Origin: Oceanihabitans sp. 2_MG-2023
GTDB taxonomy: Bacteria; Bacteroidota; Bacteroidia; Flavobacteriales; Flavobacteriaceae
Direction of reading: 5' to 3'
DNA: 64,000 nucleotides
Assembly (NCBI RefSeq): GCF_030547245.1
Contig: NZ_JAUOQT010000004.1
Location: forward strand, 377,001 to 441,000
In this document: positions 1 through 9,191 of the stretch, piece after piece
How positions within the stretch are numbered: the first letter of the stretch is position 1
Layout of the letters: each line of letters begins with the position of its first letter
Notes under the pieces: model-generated
Seen by the model: the letters and a program-made list of their open reading frames with translations, nothing else
Database searches by the model: none
Told to the model about the DNA's origin: nothing
Position numbers and translations under genes: made by a program

Positions 1-1101
1 CAAGATAATGGGACTATTTTAAACGATGTTTCATTAAATGATTGGTATGGTATCAATGGAGGTGATGGAGGTGAATGTTTTATCGATTATACAGATGATA
101 ATATTATTTATGTGCAATATGTAGAAGGCAAATATAGTCGTGTTGAATATCCTGCCGAAACAAATACACCAATTCAGTCAGGACTTCCAACTGGTATAGA
201 TTTTTATAGTCCTTTTAAAATGGATCCAGTAAATCACTTGAAACTTTATTCTGGTGGTACACCAACGTTATACACATCTGTAGATCAAGGTAACAATTGG
301 TCGGCTCTAGGAACATCTCCAGGTACTGGTAGTATTACAGATTTTGTAGTTGCACCAAGTGATCCAACGGTTATTTATACGGTACAAATGGATGCTATTT
401 CTAAATCAACAAATTCAGGAGGATCATTTACAGATATTACAGGTACATTACCAACTACTGTTGCATTTTCAAGTATAACTGTTTCTAATATAGATGCAAA
501 TAAAGTTTGGGTAACATATTCTGGTTATGATAGTGTAAATAAAGTATTTAAATCTACCGATGGAGGTGTAACATGGACTAATATTTCTGCAGGACTGCCA
601 AACGTACCAATAAATACGCTGGTTTTTAGAAATGCTGGTATTGCAGATGAAATTTATGTAGGAGCAGATATTGGTGTCTTTATTATTAATAATAATGTGA
701 CTTCATGGCAACCATTTATGACTAATTTACCTAATGCTGCTGTTAGAGATTTAGAAATTTTTTATCCAACCAATAAATTAAGAGCAGGAACCTATGGTAG
801 AGGTGTTTGGGAGTCTGATCTTAATACTCAAACTTTAGGTATTGAAGAAATTATTAATGTTAATAGTAATAGTGCAGTACTTATTTCTAGTGATGAAAAT
901 GAACAATTACAAATAAAGTCTTCTTTACATAATATAGATAAAGTAGTAATTTATGATGTTTTAGGAAAAAGAATATTTAAAAAAGAAGGAATAAATGCTA
1001 CAATATTTAAAGATAATTCTATTACAAAAAGTCAGCGTGTTCTATTTGTTAGAACTTCTCTTTCTGATGGTTCTATTTCAATTAACAAAGTTTTATTTTA
1101 A
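1..1101 (+). CDS. Secreted beta-propeller (BNR/VPS10-like) protein with T9SS sorting tail, 5' partial
   Basis: The frame is open from base 1, so the gene begins upstream of the window; the GTG at 112 is an internal codon. The visible 366 residues hold Asp-box type propeller blades, for example STDGGVTWTNIS and a related SVDQGNNWSALG, and a WYGINGGDGGE stretch typical of sortilin/BNR-like propellers of Bacteroidota. The last 80 or so residues form a beta-rich tail with VVIYDVLGKRIFKK and a closing DGSISINKVLF, the pattern of a type A T9SS sorting domain, so the protein is probably exported through the outer membrane and anchored or released. Substrate unknown: these propellers occur in glycosidases, adhesins and binding proteins. 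A hairpin terminator follows about 110 bases downstream. Confident on secretion and fold, not on function. Confidence 0.75.
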   Translation, partial: QDNGTILNDVSLNDWYGINGGDGGECFIDYTDDNIIYVQYVEGKYSRVEYPAETNTPIQSGLPTGIDFYSPFKMDPVNHLKLYSGGTPTLYTSVDQGNNWSALGTSPGTGSITDFVVAPSDPTVIYTVQMDAISKSTNSGGSFTDITGTLPTTVAFSSITVSNIDANKVWVTYSGYDSVNKVFKSTDGGVTWTNISAGLPNVPINTLVFRNAGIADEIYVGADIGVFIINNNVTSWQPFMTNLPNAAVRDLEIFYPTNKLRAGTYGRGVWESDLNTQTLGIEEIINVNSNSAVLISSDENEQLQIKSSLHNIDKVVIYDVLGKRIFKKEGINATIFKDNSITKSQRVLFVRTSLSDGSISINKVLF

Positions 1102-1211
1102 TTTTTAGCAGCGTTTAGTAATTAATGATATTTGAATTCCATATAAATTGAATTAAGAAAAAATTACAGGAAGTACTTATAGAGTAGTTCGTAAATTAAA
1201 TGTTAAGGAAA

Positions 1212-1240
1212 AAAGAGCCGCGAAAGTGGCTCTTTCTTTT
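1212..1240 (+). terminator. Rho-independent terminator
   Basis: AAAGAGCC (1212-1219) pairs with GGCTCTTT (1228-1235) around an 8-base loop, followed by CTTTT. It lies downstream of the T9SS propeller gene and before the ABC transporter. Confidence 0.8.
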
Positions 1241-1337
1241 ATTATAAGAGGTTGTAAATAGGAAATACAACTTGTGCCATAGTATTAAATTAACAAAACA
1301 TTTGTTCTTACACTAAAGCCTATTAGGTTTTCAAACG

Positions 1338-1345
1338 TATCTTTG
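1338..1345 (+). promoter_or_regulatory. Bacteroidota -7 box (TATCTTTG) for the ABC transporter
   Basis: TATCTTTG matches the TAnnTTTG consensus of the Bacteroidota primary sigma factor and ends 18 bases before the ATG at 1364. I see no TTG at the usual 19-20 base distance. The box covers the possible TTG start at 1343, which argues for ATG 1364. Confidence 0.5.
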
Positions 1346-1363
1346 CTAGATATAATAATAGAC

Positions 1364-3133
1364 ATGCAACATTTAAAAACTCCAGACTCTAAAGATAAAT
1401 CTAAGTCAAAAGTAACCCTAAAACAGGCGTTTAAAACCATTATTTGGCCTAGGCGTAAATTGGTGTTTATTGGTTTGGTATTAATTGTAATTAAAAGTAT
1501 TTCTGGTTTAATACTGCCTTGGCAAAGTAAAGTATTGTTAGATGATGTAGTCCCAAGTGGAAACACAAGTAAATTATGGACCTTAATTCTAATTGTAATT
1601 TGTGCAATAACAGTGCAAGCAATTACTTCTTTTTTACTTACTAAAATTTTGAGTGTGCAAGCGCAATATTTAATTTCTGAGTTACGTGCACAAGTACAAA
1701 AAAAAGTGCTTTCTCTACCAATTCGTTTTTTCGATAATACCAAGTCTGGTGCATTGGTTTCTCGAATAATGACCGATGTGGAAGGAGTTAGAAACCTCAT
1801 TGGTACAGGTTTAGTACAATTAGTAGGAGGAACATTTACAGCAATTATTTCACTAATTATCTTAATTAAACTAAATCCATGGATGACACTTTTTGTGTTT
1901 ATTCCGTTATCTATTTTCGGAGTAATTGCATTAAAAGCATTCAAATATATAAGACCAATTTTTAGAACTAGAGGTAAAATTAATGCAGAAGTTACTGGTA
2001 GATTAACCGAAACTTTAGCAGGAGTTCGTGTAATTAAAGCATTTAATGCAGAAGAACAAGAAAACATAGCTTTCGAAAAAGGAGTAGATAGATTATATCA
2101 AAATGTAAAAAAGAGTTTAACAGCTACTGCTTTAATGACAAGTTCTTCTACATTTTTAATAGGAGTGGCAACTACGGGAATTATGGGTATTGGTGGTTAT
2201 TATATGATTCAAAATGAAATGACTACTGGAGATTTTCTGTTTTTTACTTTAGTTCTAGGATTTATGATTGCACCAATTATTCAAATGAGTAATATTGGAA
2301 GTCAATTAACCGAAGCCTTAGCTGGTTTAGATAGAACAGAAGAGCTAATGAATATGCCAGCTGAAGCGGATGACGAAAACAGAACCATAGAACTACAAAC
2401 AGTAAAAGGAGACATTGCATTTAATAAGGTTAATTTTTCTTATGAAGCAGGTAAACCTGTATTACACAATATAGATTTTAATGCACCTTCTGGTTCGGTA
2501 ATTGCCTTGGTTGGTAGTTCCGGATCTGGAAAATCTACCATCGCTGGATTATCTGCAACTTTTTTAAATCCAGAATCTGGTCAAATTACAATTGATGGTC
2601 AAGATCTTTCTAAAGTAAAATTAAATAGCTTCCGAAAACATTTAGGTGTTGTTTTGCAAGATGAGTTTTTATTTGAAGGAAGCATTAGAGAAAATATTAT
2701 GTTTCCTAGGCCAAATGCTTCCGAAGCACAAGTACAAGCAGCAATAAAAGCAGCGTATGTAAATGAATTTACAGATAGATTCGAGGATGGTTTAGAAACT
2801 TTAATTGGTGAAAGAGGAGTGAAGCTATCTGGAGGTCAAAGACAGCGAATAGCCATTGCAAGAGCTATTTTGGCAGATCCTAAAATTATTATTCTAGACG
2901 AAGCTACTTCTAATTTAGATACAGAAAGTGAAGCACTAATTCAAAAGAGTTTATCGCAATTAACTAAAAATAGAACGACTATAGTAATTGCACATAGATT
3001 GAGTACGATTCGTAAAGCGGATCAAATTCTAGTTATTGAAAATGGTGAAATTGCTGAACGTGGTACTCATGATACATTAATTGCTTCACAAGGAAGATAC
3101 TTTGAACTGTATACATATCAGGCAAAAATTTAA
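1364..3133 (+). CDS. ABC exporter half-transporter, MsbA/multidrug type (fused permease-ATPase)
   Basis: A 589-residue half-transporter of the ABC-B type: an N-terminal membrane domain with about six helices (roughly residues 30-310) and a C-terminal ATPase. Walker A GSSGSGKST lies near residue 383, the signature LSGGQRQR near 487, Walker B IIILDEAT near 508, and the H-loop IVIAHRLST follows. It should work as a homodimer in the inner membrane, exporting a lipid, drug or peptide; the family includes MsbA and LmrA-like pumps and the substrate cannot be read from sequence. ATG 1364 is chosen over TTG 1343 because the TTG lies inside a TATCTTTG promoter box. The gene stands alone and converges on the APH-fold gene, whose stop codon is 13 bases past this one. 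Confidence 0.9.
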   Translation: MQHLKTPDSKDKSKSKVTLKQAFKTIIWPRRKLVFIGLVLIVIKSISGLILPWQSKVLLDDVVPSGNTSKLWTLILIVICAITVQAITSFLLTKILSVQAQYLISELRAQVQKKVLSLPIRFFDNTKSGALVSRIMTDVEGVRNLIGTGLVQLVGGTFTAIISLIILIKLNPWMTLFVFIPLSIFGVIALKAFKYIRPIFRTRGKINAEVTGRLTETLAGVRVIKAFNAEEQENIAFEKGVDRLYQNVKKSLTATALMTSSSTFLIGVATTGIMGIGGYYMIQNEMTTGDFLFFTLVLGFMIAPIIQMSNIGSQLTEALAGLDRTEELMNMPAEADDENRTIELQTVKGDIAFNKVNFSYEAGKPVLHNIDFNAPSGSVIALVGSSGSGKSTIAGLSATFLNPESGQITIDGQDLSKVKLNSFRKHLGVVLQDEFLFEGSIRENIMFPRPNASEAQVQAAIKAAYVNEFTDRFEDGLETLIGERGVKLSGGQRQRIAIARAILADPKIIILDEATSNLDTESEALIQKSLSQLTKNRTTIVIAHRLSTIRKADQILVIENGEIAERGTHDTLIASQGRYFELYTYQAKI

Positions 3134-3146
3134 AGTAAATAGTTTT

Positions 3147-4133
3147 TTAAATTTTTATAGTATTAAATACCATCCATTGCTTGACAGTATGTATCCAGTA
3201 TTTTAAAAATTCCTCACTTAAAAACGGATTAGAAAAATCGTTAAATCGTTGGATGTGAATCCCATTATAATGTAGCCAAATCGCTAAACTACCAAAAGGA
3301 ATTAATCGTTTTTCTTCTTTATTAATTGGAGTGATATTTTCATAGCCTTCGTAAAAAGCAATTTGTTTTTGTTTAAAAACTTCTTTGTTAGGTTCGTTCC
3401 TAAACAAAATCATTAAGAAATAGGAAATATCTAGAAACTGCCAGCCATTACCGCAATTATCGAAATCGAAAATGGTAATTTCAGTAGCACCTTTAATCTT
3501 CATATTTTCATACCAAAAATCTAAATGCACAACACCTTTTCGTAATTCGCCGGTATTTGCCATTTCAAATTCGGTAGTAATTCTACTGTTTGCTCGTTTA
3601 TAAAAAGCCATTTCTTCAGACCCTTTTTTAAAGAATTTTGTTGCAGTTTGATAGGCTTCACTTACAAGAGTATTCGCATTGTAATCTATCCTGTTTATCG
3701 TTTTATTTAAAGTAGACTGATGAAATTTTGCCATCGTTTTGCCAATAGTATTGCAAATTTCTTTGGAAGGATTTCGTATCGTTTCCCCTTCTGCATAAGA
3801 AAATAAAACTGCAAAACGTTTTCCTTCGGAAGCATTTAAACTTTGTATATAAGTATCTTTTATATTTTTTATAGGAAAGGCAACAGAAAGCCCATTAAGT
3901 TTTAAATAGGTTAATAAATTTAATTCTTCTTCAATTTCATTTTGGGTTCTCCAATTTAAAAAATAGACGCGTAAAACGTATTTTTTAGATGAAGATGAAA
4001 TTAAATAGGTATGATTAATTCCGGTTTTTAAAATGCTACACGTTGTAGAAGCATCTAGATTATATTGCTTTTTTACAAATCCTGAAAGATATTCTGGCGA
4101 AAGTATACTGCTAATAGTAGGAGTGTGGTGCAT
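3147..4133 (-). CDS. APH-fold phosphotransferase (aminoglycoside/homoserine kinase-like)
   Basis: A 328-residue protein of the APH/choline kinase fold. Visible marks are the catalytic loop HLDFWYEN near residue 200 (the HxDxxxxN Brenner motif) and the metal-binding IFDFDNCG just after it, plus an N-lobe YVLRVYFLN strand with the likely ATP-binding region. The family phosphorylates small hydroxylated molecules such as homoserine, choline, methylthioribose or aminoglycosides; the closest look is the homoserine kinase type II/stress response kinase group, and resistance activity should not be assumed. It precedes no clear partner: the carboxylase gene on the same strand ends 45 bases upstream of its start, so it may be read through from that operon. 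Family confident, substrate unknown. Confidence 0.78.
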   Translation of the reverse strand: MHHTPTISSILSPEYLSGFVKKQYNLDASTTCSILKTGINHTYLISSSSKKYVLRVYFLNWRTQNEIEEELNLLTYLKLNGLSVAFPIKNIKDTYIQSLNASEGKRFAVLFSYAEGETIRNPSKEICNTIGKTMAKFHQSTLNKTINRIDYNANTLVSEAYQTATKFFKKGSEEMAFYKRANSRITTEFEMANTGELRKGVVHLDFWYENMKIKGATEITIFDFDNCGNGWQFLDISYFLMILFRNEPNKEVFKQKQIAFYEGYENITPINKEEKRLIPFGSLAIWLHYNGIHIQRFNDFSNPFLSEEFLKYWIHTVKQWMVFNTIKI

Positions 4134-4178
4134 GATAAAAATGACTTAAGATATAGAGGTTTTCTGTCTGCGCAGAAA

Positions 4179-5720
4179 TTATAACGGAATATTACCATGT
4201 TTGCGTTTTGGTCTTACAACCTCTTTATTTTCAAGCATTGCAAAAGCTTTAATTAGCTTTCTTCTGGTATCTTTAGGTAGAATCACTTCATCTATAAACC
4301 CGCGTTCTGCAGCACTATACGGATTTGCAAAAAGTGCAGCGTATTCTGCTTCTTTTTCCTTCCATTTTTCTTCTGGATTGTCAGCTAATTTAATTTCTTT
4401 TTTAAAGATAATTTCAGCAGCACCTTTAGCTCCCATAACCGCAATTTCTGCGCTTGGCCAAGCAAAATTCATATCACTACCAATGTGTTTTGAATTCATT
4501 ACATCGTAAGCGCCACCATAGGCTTTTCTAGTAATTACAGTAATTCTAGGTACAGTAGCTTCACTAAAAGCATATAAAAGTTTTGCGCCATGTACAATAA
4601 TACCATTCCATTCTTGATCGGTTCCTGGTAAAAATCCTGGAACATCTTCTAATGTTAATATCGGAATATTAAATGCATCGCAAAAACGAACAAAACGTGC
4701 CGCTTTTTTAGAGCTATTAACATCTAAAACACCTGCTAAAAACATAGGTTGATTAGCAACAATACCAATACTTCTTCCGCCCAAGCGAGCAAAACCTACT
4801 ACAATGTTTTCTGCATAATTTTTATGTATTTCGTAAAACGAATCTTCGTCAATAATACCAGAAATAACTGCATGCATATCATACGGTTTATTTGCATTAC
4901 TAGGAATTATATTCGATAAGTTATCACGTACTTCGTCTTGTAATTCAAAAGGAAGTTGTGTGGGAGTTTCAGTATTATTTTGAGGTAAGTAGCTTATAAG
5001 TTTTTTAATATCTTCTAAACATTCCACATCATTGGAAGCTGTAATATGTGCTACTCCAGATTTAGAAGAGTGTGTACTCGCTCCACCAAGTTCTTCGCTA
5101 GTTACTTCTTCGTTCGTTACTGTTTTTACAACGTTTGGACCGGTTACAAACATGTAACTGGTATCTTCTACCATAATAGTGAAATCGGTCATTGCTGGCG
5201 AATATACAGCACCACCAGCACAAGGTCCCATGATTGCAGATATTTGCGGAATCACTCCAGAGGACTGTACGTTTTTGTAAAATATGTCGGCATAACCACC
5301 AAGCGAACGAACACCTTCTTGAATACGTGCTCCACCAGAATCGTTTAAACCAATTATTGGTGCACCTACCTTAAGCGCTAAATCCATAACCTTACAAATT
5401 TTCTCTGCGTGTGTTTCGGATAAGGATCCACCAAAAACAGTGAAATCTTGTGCGAATATGTAAATAAGTTTTCCGTTTACGGTTCCATAACCAGTTACAA
5501 CACCATCTCCATAAAACTGTTGGTTTTCCATACCAAAGTCTTTCGTTCTATGTGTTACCAAAGCACCAATTTCTTCAAAAGAACCTTCGTCTAGTAAGTA
5601 CATAACGCGTTCTCTAGCTGTTAGTTTTTTCTTTTGGTGTTGTTTATCAATTCTTGCTTGCCCACCTCCTAAATAGGCTTGTGCTAGTTTTTCGTTGAGG
5701 TTTTTTATTTTGGATTCCAT
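4179..5720 (-). CDS. pccB: Acyl-CoA (propionyl-CoA type) carboxylase, carboxyltransferase subunit
   Basis: A 513-residue carboxyltransferase that moves CO2 from biotin to acyl-CoA, most likely making methylmalonyl-CoA from propionyl-CoA. Both crotonase-type halves are present: an N half with [14 protein letters not shown] and the oxyanion region [16 protein letters not shown] near residue 162, and a C half with [17 protein letters not shown] and [12 protein letters not shown]. Length is that of PccB subunits. ATG 5720 is preferred over an upstream in-frame start at 5759, because the extra residues look like translated leader and cover a CGCAA repeat. It lies 116 bases downstream of the biotin carboxylase gene and probably shares its transcript. 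Propionyl- versus acetyl- or methylcrotonyl-CoA preference is inferred from overall likeness only. Confidence 0.9.
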   Translation of the reverse strand: MESKIKNLNEKLAQAYLGGGQARIDKQHQKKKLTARERVMYLLDEGSFEEIGALVTHRTKDFGMENQQFYGDGVVTGYGTVNGKLIYIFAQDFTVFGGSLSETHAEKICKVMDLALKVGAPIIGLNDSGGARIQEGVRSLGGYADIFYKNVQSSGVIPQISAIMGPCAGGAVYSPAMTDFTIMVEDTSYMFVTGPNVVKTVTNEEVTSEELGGASTHSSKSGVAHITASNDVECLEDIKKLISYLPQNNTETPTQLPFELQDEVRDNLSNIIPSNANKPYDMHAVISGIIDEDSFYEIHKNYAENIVVGFARLGGRSIGIVANQPMFLAGVLDVNSSKKAARFVRFCDAFNIPILTLEDVPGFLPGTDQEWNGIIVHGAKLLYAFSEATVPRITVITRKAYGGAYDVMNSKHIGSDMNFAWPSAEIAVMGAKGAAEIIFKKEIKLADNPEEKWKEKEAEYAALFANPYSAAERGFIDEVILPKDTRRKLIKAFAMLENKEVVRPKRKHGNIPL

Positions 5721-5738
5721 TTTTAAATACTTTTTTCT

Positions 5739-5762
5739 CGCAAAAACGCAAAGGCGCAATGC
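5739..5762. repeat. Short CGCAA tandem motif, 8-base period
   Basis: CGCAA occurs at 5739, 5747 and 5755, exactly 8 bases apart, in the gap between accC and pccB. On the coding (minus) strand it reads as repeated TTGCG. GC-rich compared with its surroundings; resembles short interspersed intergenic motifs of some bacterial genomes, function unknown. Confidence 0.4.
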
Positions 5763-5836
5763 AGTGTATGGTTACTTTTTATTTAAATTAAAATAATGAA
5801 ACATCGCTACTGTTTTTATATCTTGAGTATTGTAAA

Positions 5837-7279
5837 TTATTTTATAGGTAATCGCAATACTTTTTGGTCTTCAATATATTGTTTAACAGCTATTAATGCA
5901 GCAATTTTAGCTTCTTCTTCCTGCTTTTCTTTTAAAGCTTCTGAAGAGTAATATTTTTTCACAAAATGTGTGTCAAAGTTTCCAGATCGAAATGCTTCAT
6001 GTTCGCAAACAAAGCTTCCAAATGGTAAGGTGGTTTCAATACCTTCTACTTGATATTCTTGAATTGCTTTTAGCATAAGCTCAATAGCTGCTTCTCTAGT
6101 TTCTCCAAAGGTAATTAGTTTTGCGAGCATAGGATCGTAATAAATTGGAATATCCATACCTTGTTCAAAACCATTATCTACACGAATATTTTTGCCAATA
6201 GGTAGTTTATAGACTTCTAAATTACCAACGCTAGGTAAGAAATCGTTTAAAGGATCTTCGGCATATACACGCAATTCTAGCGCATGGCCATGAATTTTTA
6301 AATCTTCTTGTTTAATAGGAAGTGTTTCTCCTCTAGCTACTCGAATTTGTAATTCTACTAAATCTGTATTTGTGATAAATTCTGTAACTGGATGCTCTAC
6401 TTGTAAACGAGTATTCATTTCTAGAAAATAGAAATTAAGATCATCATCTAGAAGGAATTCTACAGTTCCAGCACCAACATAATCACAAGATTTTGCGACT
6501 TTTATTGCGGCTTCTCCCATTTTTTCTCTCATTTCTGGAGTTAAAACGGCAGAAGGTGCTTCTTCTACTACTTTTTGATGACGACGTTGTACACTACATT
6601 CTCTTTCGAATAAATGTATCACATTACCATGTGTATCTGCCATTACCTGAATTTCGATATGTCTTGGTGAAGTCACATATTTTTCAATAAACACGGAACC
6701 ATCACCAAAAGCATTAACAGCTTCGCTAATAGCACGATCCATTTGAGAAGTAAAATCGGCTTCTTTTTCTACCACACGCATTCCTTTTCCACCACCTCCA
6801 GCTGAAGCTTTAATAAGGATTGGAAAGCCTATTTCTTTAGCTATTTTTTTAGCTTCAGGAATATCTGTTATCGCTTCATCTGTACCAGGAACCATTGGTA
6901 TATGATATGCTTTAACAGCTTCTTTTGCTGCTAATTTGCTTCCCATAATCTTAATTGCTTTCGATTTTGGACCAATAAAAAGGATGTTGTTCTTTTCGCA
7001 AGCTTCTGCGAAATCGGCATTTTCAGAAAGAAAACCGTATCCTGGATGAATAGCATCTACTTGTAAATTTTTAGCTACAGCTATAATTTTATCTCCTAAT
7101 AAATACGATTGATTAGAAGGAGCTTCTCCAATAAAAACGGCTTCATCTGCAAACTTTACATGTGGTGCATTTCTATCTGCAGTAGAGTAGATTGCTACGG
7201 TTTGGATGCCCATTTTTTTTGCGGTTTGCATCACACGAATGGCAATTTCACCTCTATTTGCTACTAGTATTTTTTTCAT
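5837..7279 (-). CDS. accC: Biotin carboxylase subunit of acyl-CoA carboxylase
   Basis: A 480-residue ATP-grasp enzyme that carboxylates the biotin of the carrier protein using bicarbonate and ATP. It starts with the classical KKILVANRGEIAIRV, has the glycine-rich loop KASAGGGGKGMRVV near residue 157, EREC(S)VQRRHQKVVEEAPS further on, and EMNTRLQVEHPVTE near residue 285 carrying metal and catalytic residues. The C-terminal biotin-carboxylase domain is complete but no biotinyl domain is attached: that function is on the separate gene upstream at 7341-7829. Gap to the carrier gene is 61 bases and to pccB 116 bases, so the three form one split carboxylase operon. Likely PccA-like rather than the fatty-acid AccC, judged by its neighbours. 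Confidence 0.9.
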   Translation of the reverse strand: MKKILVANRGEIAIRVMQTAKKMGIQTVAIYSTADRNAPHVKFADEAVFIGEAPSNQSYLLGDKIIAVAKNLQVDAIHPGYGFLSENADFAEACEKNNILFIGPKSKAIKIMGSKLAAKEAVKAYHIPMVPGTDEAITDIPEAKKIAKEIGFPILIKASAGGGGKGMRVVEKEADFTSQMDRAISEAVNAFGDGSVFIEKYVTSPRHIEIQVMADTHGNVIHLFERECSVQRRHQKVVEEAPSAVLTPEMREKMGEAAIKVAKSCDYVGAGTVEFLLDDDLNFYFLEMNTRLQVEHPVTEFITNTDLVELQIRVARGETLPIKQEDLKIHGHALELRVYAEDPLNDFLPSVGNLEVYKLPIGKNIRVDNGFEQGMDIPIYYDPMLAKLITFGETREAAIELMLKAIQEYQVEGIETTLPFGSFVCEHEAFRSGNFDTHFVKKYYSSEALKEKQEEEAKIAALIAVKQYIEDQKVLRLPIK

Positions 7280-7340
7280 CGATAAATTTATTTATCGTTC
7301 CCTAAAAAACGGGAATCTTTTTGTTTATAGTTTACTTAGA

Positions 7341-7829
7341 TTATGCTTCAAATTCAATGAGTAGTTGGTTTTTTTCTACAGCATCTCCTTTTTTTATAGA
7401 AATCGATTTTATAATTCCATCTCTTGGAGAGGTTATAACGTTTTCCATTTTCATGGCCTCTAAAATTAAAAGAGCATCATCTTCTTTTACTTCTTGACCT
7501 ACTTTTATATTGATATCTAAAATCAACCCAGGCATTGGCGCTTTTATGTCTTTTACTTTTTTGGCTGCGCCAATGGTAAATCCCATTTCTTTTATTAACG
7601 AATCTAAACTATTGTTAATTAGTATTTTGTATGTGTTGTTGTTAACTTTTACTTTATACGTTTTTTTGTTAAAATCTGCTTCTGTGATTTCTGCTTTAAA
7701 CGATTTGTTTTCTTGAAGTATATGAAATTTTGAAGGAGCAATTTTTATATTATCTAATGCTAATGCGTCATTTTTTGTAATATCAATTTCTGAAGCGTCA
7801 TTGATTTTTACTGTATAAGATGTGTTCAT
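7341..7829 (-). CDS. Biotin carboxyl carrier protein of the acyl-CoA carboxylase
   Basis: A 162-residue carrier whose C-terminal 80 residues form a biotinyl/lipoyl domain. The biotin attachment motif EAMKMEN puts the modified lysine at residue 127, 35 residues from the end, the usual spacing. The N-terminal 80 residues are lysine- and asparagine-rich beta strands (KAEITEADFNKKTYKVKVN), comparable with the short linker/BT-like domain that docks such carriers on the carboxylase. ATG 7829 is taken instead of the upstream in-frame start at 7853, which would place the start next to the -7 box. It is the first gene of the carrier-accC-pccB operon, and the separate carrier together with free accC and pccB marks this as the three-piece bacterial arrangement. 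Confidence 0.88.
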   Translation of the reverse strand: MNTSYTVKINDASEIDITKNDALALDNIKIAPSKFHILQENKSFKAEITEADFNKKTYKVKVNNNTYKILINNSLDSLIKEMGFTIGAAKKVKDIKAPMPGLILDINIKVGQEVKEDDALLILEAMKMENVITSPRDGIIKSISIKKGDAVEKNQLLIEFEA

Positions 7830-7850
7830 TATTATAAATTTAAATGCAAG

Positions 7851-7858
7851 CAAAGATA
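7851..7858 (-). promoter_or_regulatory. -7 box (TATCTTTG) of the acyl-CoA carboxylase operon
   Basis: CAAAGATA on the plus strand is TATCTTTG on the coding strand, 21 bases before the carrier gene ATG. No TTG at the expected -33 distance. Confidence 0.5.
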
Positions 7859-7924
7859 TGTATAATTACGAAAACGATTTAGTTGGAAGATTATATTTCT
7901 GCTAATTTGTTATAGTTTTAAGTT

Positions 7925-8617
7925 TTATATTGTTGAAGAATCTTTAAATCTAGAATTATTAGAGTGTTTTTTAATTGCTTTTCGAGAAAGTAGTAGACCA
8001 ATAAACAGCGAAATAAAAGCACCAATCCAGATACCAGGAATAAACTCTAGGAATAAAAAGAAATCATAAGCACCATGAAATAGTATTGCTAGTAGTAAAC
8101 CTAATAGGTTTAGGATCATTCTATTGTTGGAAAACTTTGCTTTCCCCATAAAATAGCCCATTAATACAGCAAATGTAGCATGTGCAGGAACTGCAGTAAA
8201 AGCTCTTAAAAGTGCAGTTTCTATGCCTCCTTGAAGGACATACATAATGTTTTCGGTAGCTGCAAAACCCATGGATACCATTACCGCGTAAACAATGCCA
8301 TCAAATTGCTCATTAAAAGCTTTATTTGGTTGCGCAAAATAGCGTACAATGATGTACTTGCTAAACTCTTCAATTAAAGCAACGATAAAAAAAGCTTTAA
8401 TAAAAAGTTGTAGCACACTTGTATTACCAGCAATAGCAATAGGAATTGTATAATCGGAAATCACATAAAGTATGGTTGTAACTAGTATACTTACAATTGC
8501 ACCAAGTAAGAAACTATAAAAAAGTAGAAGTTTGGGTTCTTTATCGTATTTATCATTGTAATAAATGTACAATATGATTAAAAAAACCGGAGCTATTGCT
8601 AAAGCGAGTAAATGCAT
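7925..8617 (-). CDS. PrsW-family intramembrane metalloprotease (M82)
   Basis: A 230-residue polytopic protein with about seven hydrophobic segments. The PrsW marks are in order: LIEEFSKY (EExxK-type motif) after the third helix, VPAHATFAVLMGYFMG with the first conserved His, and LFHGAYDFF with the second, the residues thought to bind the catalytic zinc. PrsW of Bacillus cleaves an anti-sigma factor; in Bacteroidota the targets are not known. The start lies 9 bases after the stop of the Nudix gene, so the two are co-transcribed. No anti-sigma candidate is adjacent, and the nearest sigma factor in the window is at 40.6 kb. Family confident, substrate open. Confidence 0.85.
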   Translation of the reverse strand: MHLLALAIAPVFLIILYIYYNDKYDKEPKLLLFYSFLLGAIVSILVTTILYVISDYTIPIAIAGNTSVLQLFIKAFFIVALIEEFSKYIIVRYFAQPNKAFNEQFDGIVYAVMVSMGFAATENIMYVLQGGIETALLRAFTAVPAHATFAVLMGYFMGKAKFSNNRMILNLLGLLLAILFHGAYDFFLFLEFIPGIWIGAFISLFIGLLLSRKAIKKHSNNSRFKDSSTI

Positions 8618-8626
8618 TTGGCTAAA

Positions 8627-9181
8627 TTAAGGTATTCTTTTTAAAATTTCAGCTATAATTTTAGTGTAGTATGCTTTATTGCTTGCAACGAAATGATTAT
8701 TACTTTTCGAGTGTTTTAATAACTCGTTAAATTCAGTAATATGAACAAGTTTAAGTCCTTCAACCTCTTCTTTTTGGAATTTTAAAGCGGAAATATTTAC
8801 ATTTAAACCTGCTAAAAAAGTATGGTGAAATTCGTTATCTATAATACCGTTTTCATAAGTCTGAAAACATTTAAAAACACCAATTTTTTGTAAACCTTTT
8901 TTTGAAATACTTAATCCTATTTCTTCTTGTATTTCTCTAATAGCAGCTTGCTCTATGGTTTCGCCAGCATCTACATGGCCAGCAACCGAAACATCCCAAA
9001 GTAAAGGACAAATTACTTTTGAAGCTGCTCGTTGTGCTAATAAAATCTCGCCTTTTGGAGTATAAAACCAAATATGTGCTGTGTTATGGTAGTAGCCTTT
9101 TTGATGAATTATAGATTTTGCTACAGATTTCCCAGTAGCTTCACCTGTTTTTGAAACAATGTCTATTTGTTCGTCTTGCAT
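8627..9181 (-). CDS. Nudix hydrolase (YfcD/IDI-like)
   Basis: A 184-residue Nudix protein. The box starting at residue 68, GHVDAGETIEQAAIREIQEE, matches GX5EX7REUXEEXGU. The opening DIVSKTGEATGKSVAKSIIH and HNTAHIWFYTPKGEILLAQR resemble isopentenyl-diphosphate isomerase and YfcD relatives, so the substrate may be a diphosphate of that sort, but the catalytic Cys/His pattern of true isomerase is not obvious and hydrolase is the safer name. It sits in a minus-strand run: methyltransferase 10 bases upstream, PrsW 9 bases downstream. Confidence 0.85.
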   Translation of the reverse strand: MQDEQIDIVSKTGEATGKSVAKSIIHQKGYYHNTAHIWFYTPKGEILLAQRAASKVICPLLWDVSVAGHVDAGETIEQAAIREIQEEIGLSISKKGLQKIGVFKCFQTYENGIIDNEFHHTFLAGLNVNISALKFQKEEVEGLKLVHITEFNELLKHSKSNNHFVASNKAYYTKIIAEILKRIP

Positions 9182-9191
9182 TTAATAAATA

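Noticed and set aside
1285-2067. Long minus-strand ORF opposite the ABC exporter
   Set aside because: It is the complement of a well-supported gene; its product has no domain motifs and odd composition for a protein of this genome.
3147-4133. APH-fold kinase as antibiotic resistance gene
   Set aside because: The fold is shared by many metabolic kinases, and nothing in the sequence or neighbours points to drug resistance.
5046-5348. Plus-strand ORF opposite pccB
   Set aside because: Shadow of the carboxyltransferase gene, Tyr/Cys/Arg-rich with no recognisable motif.
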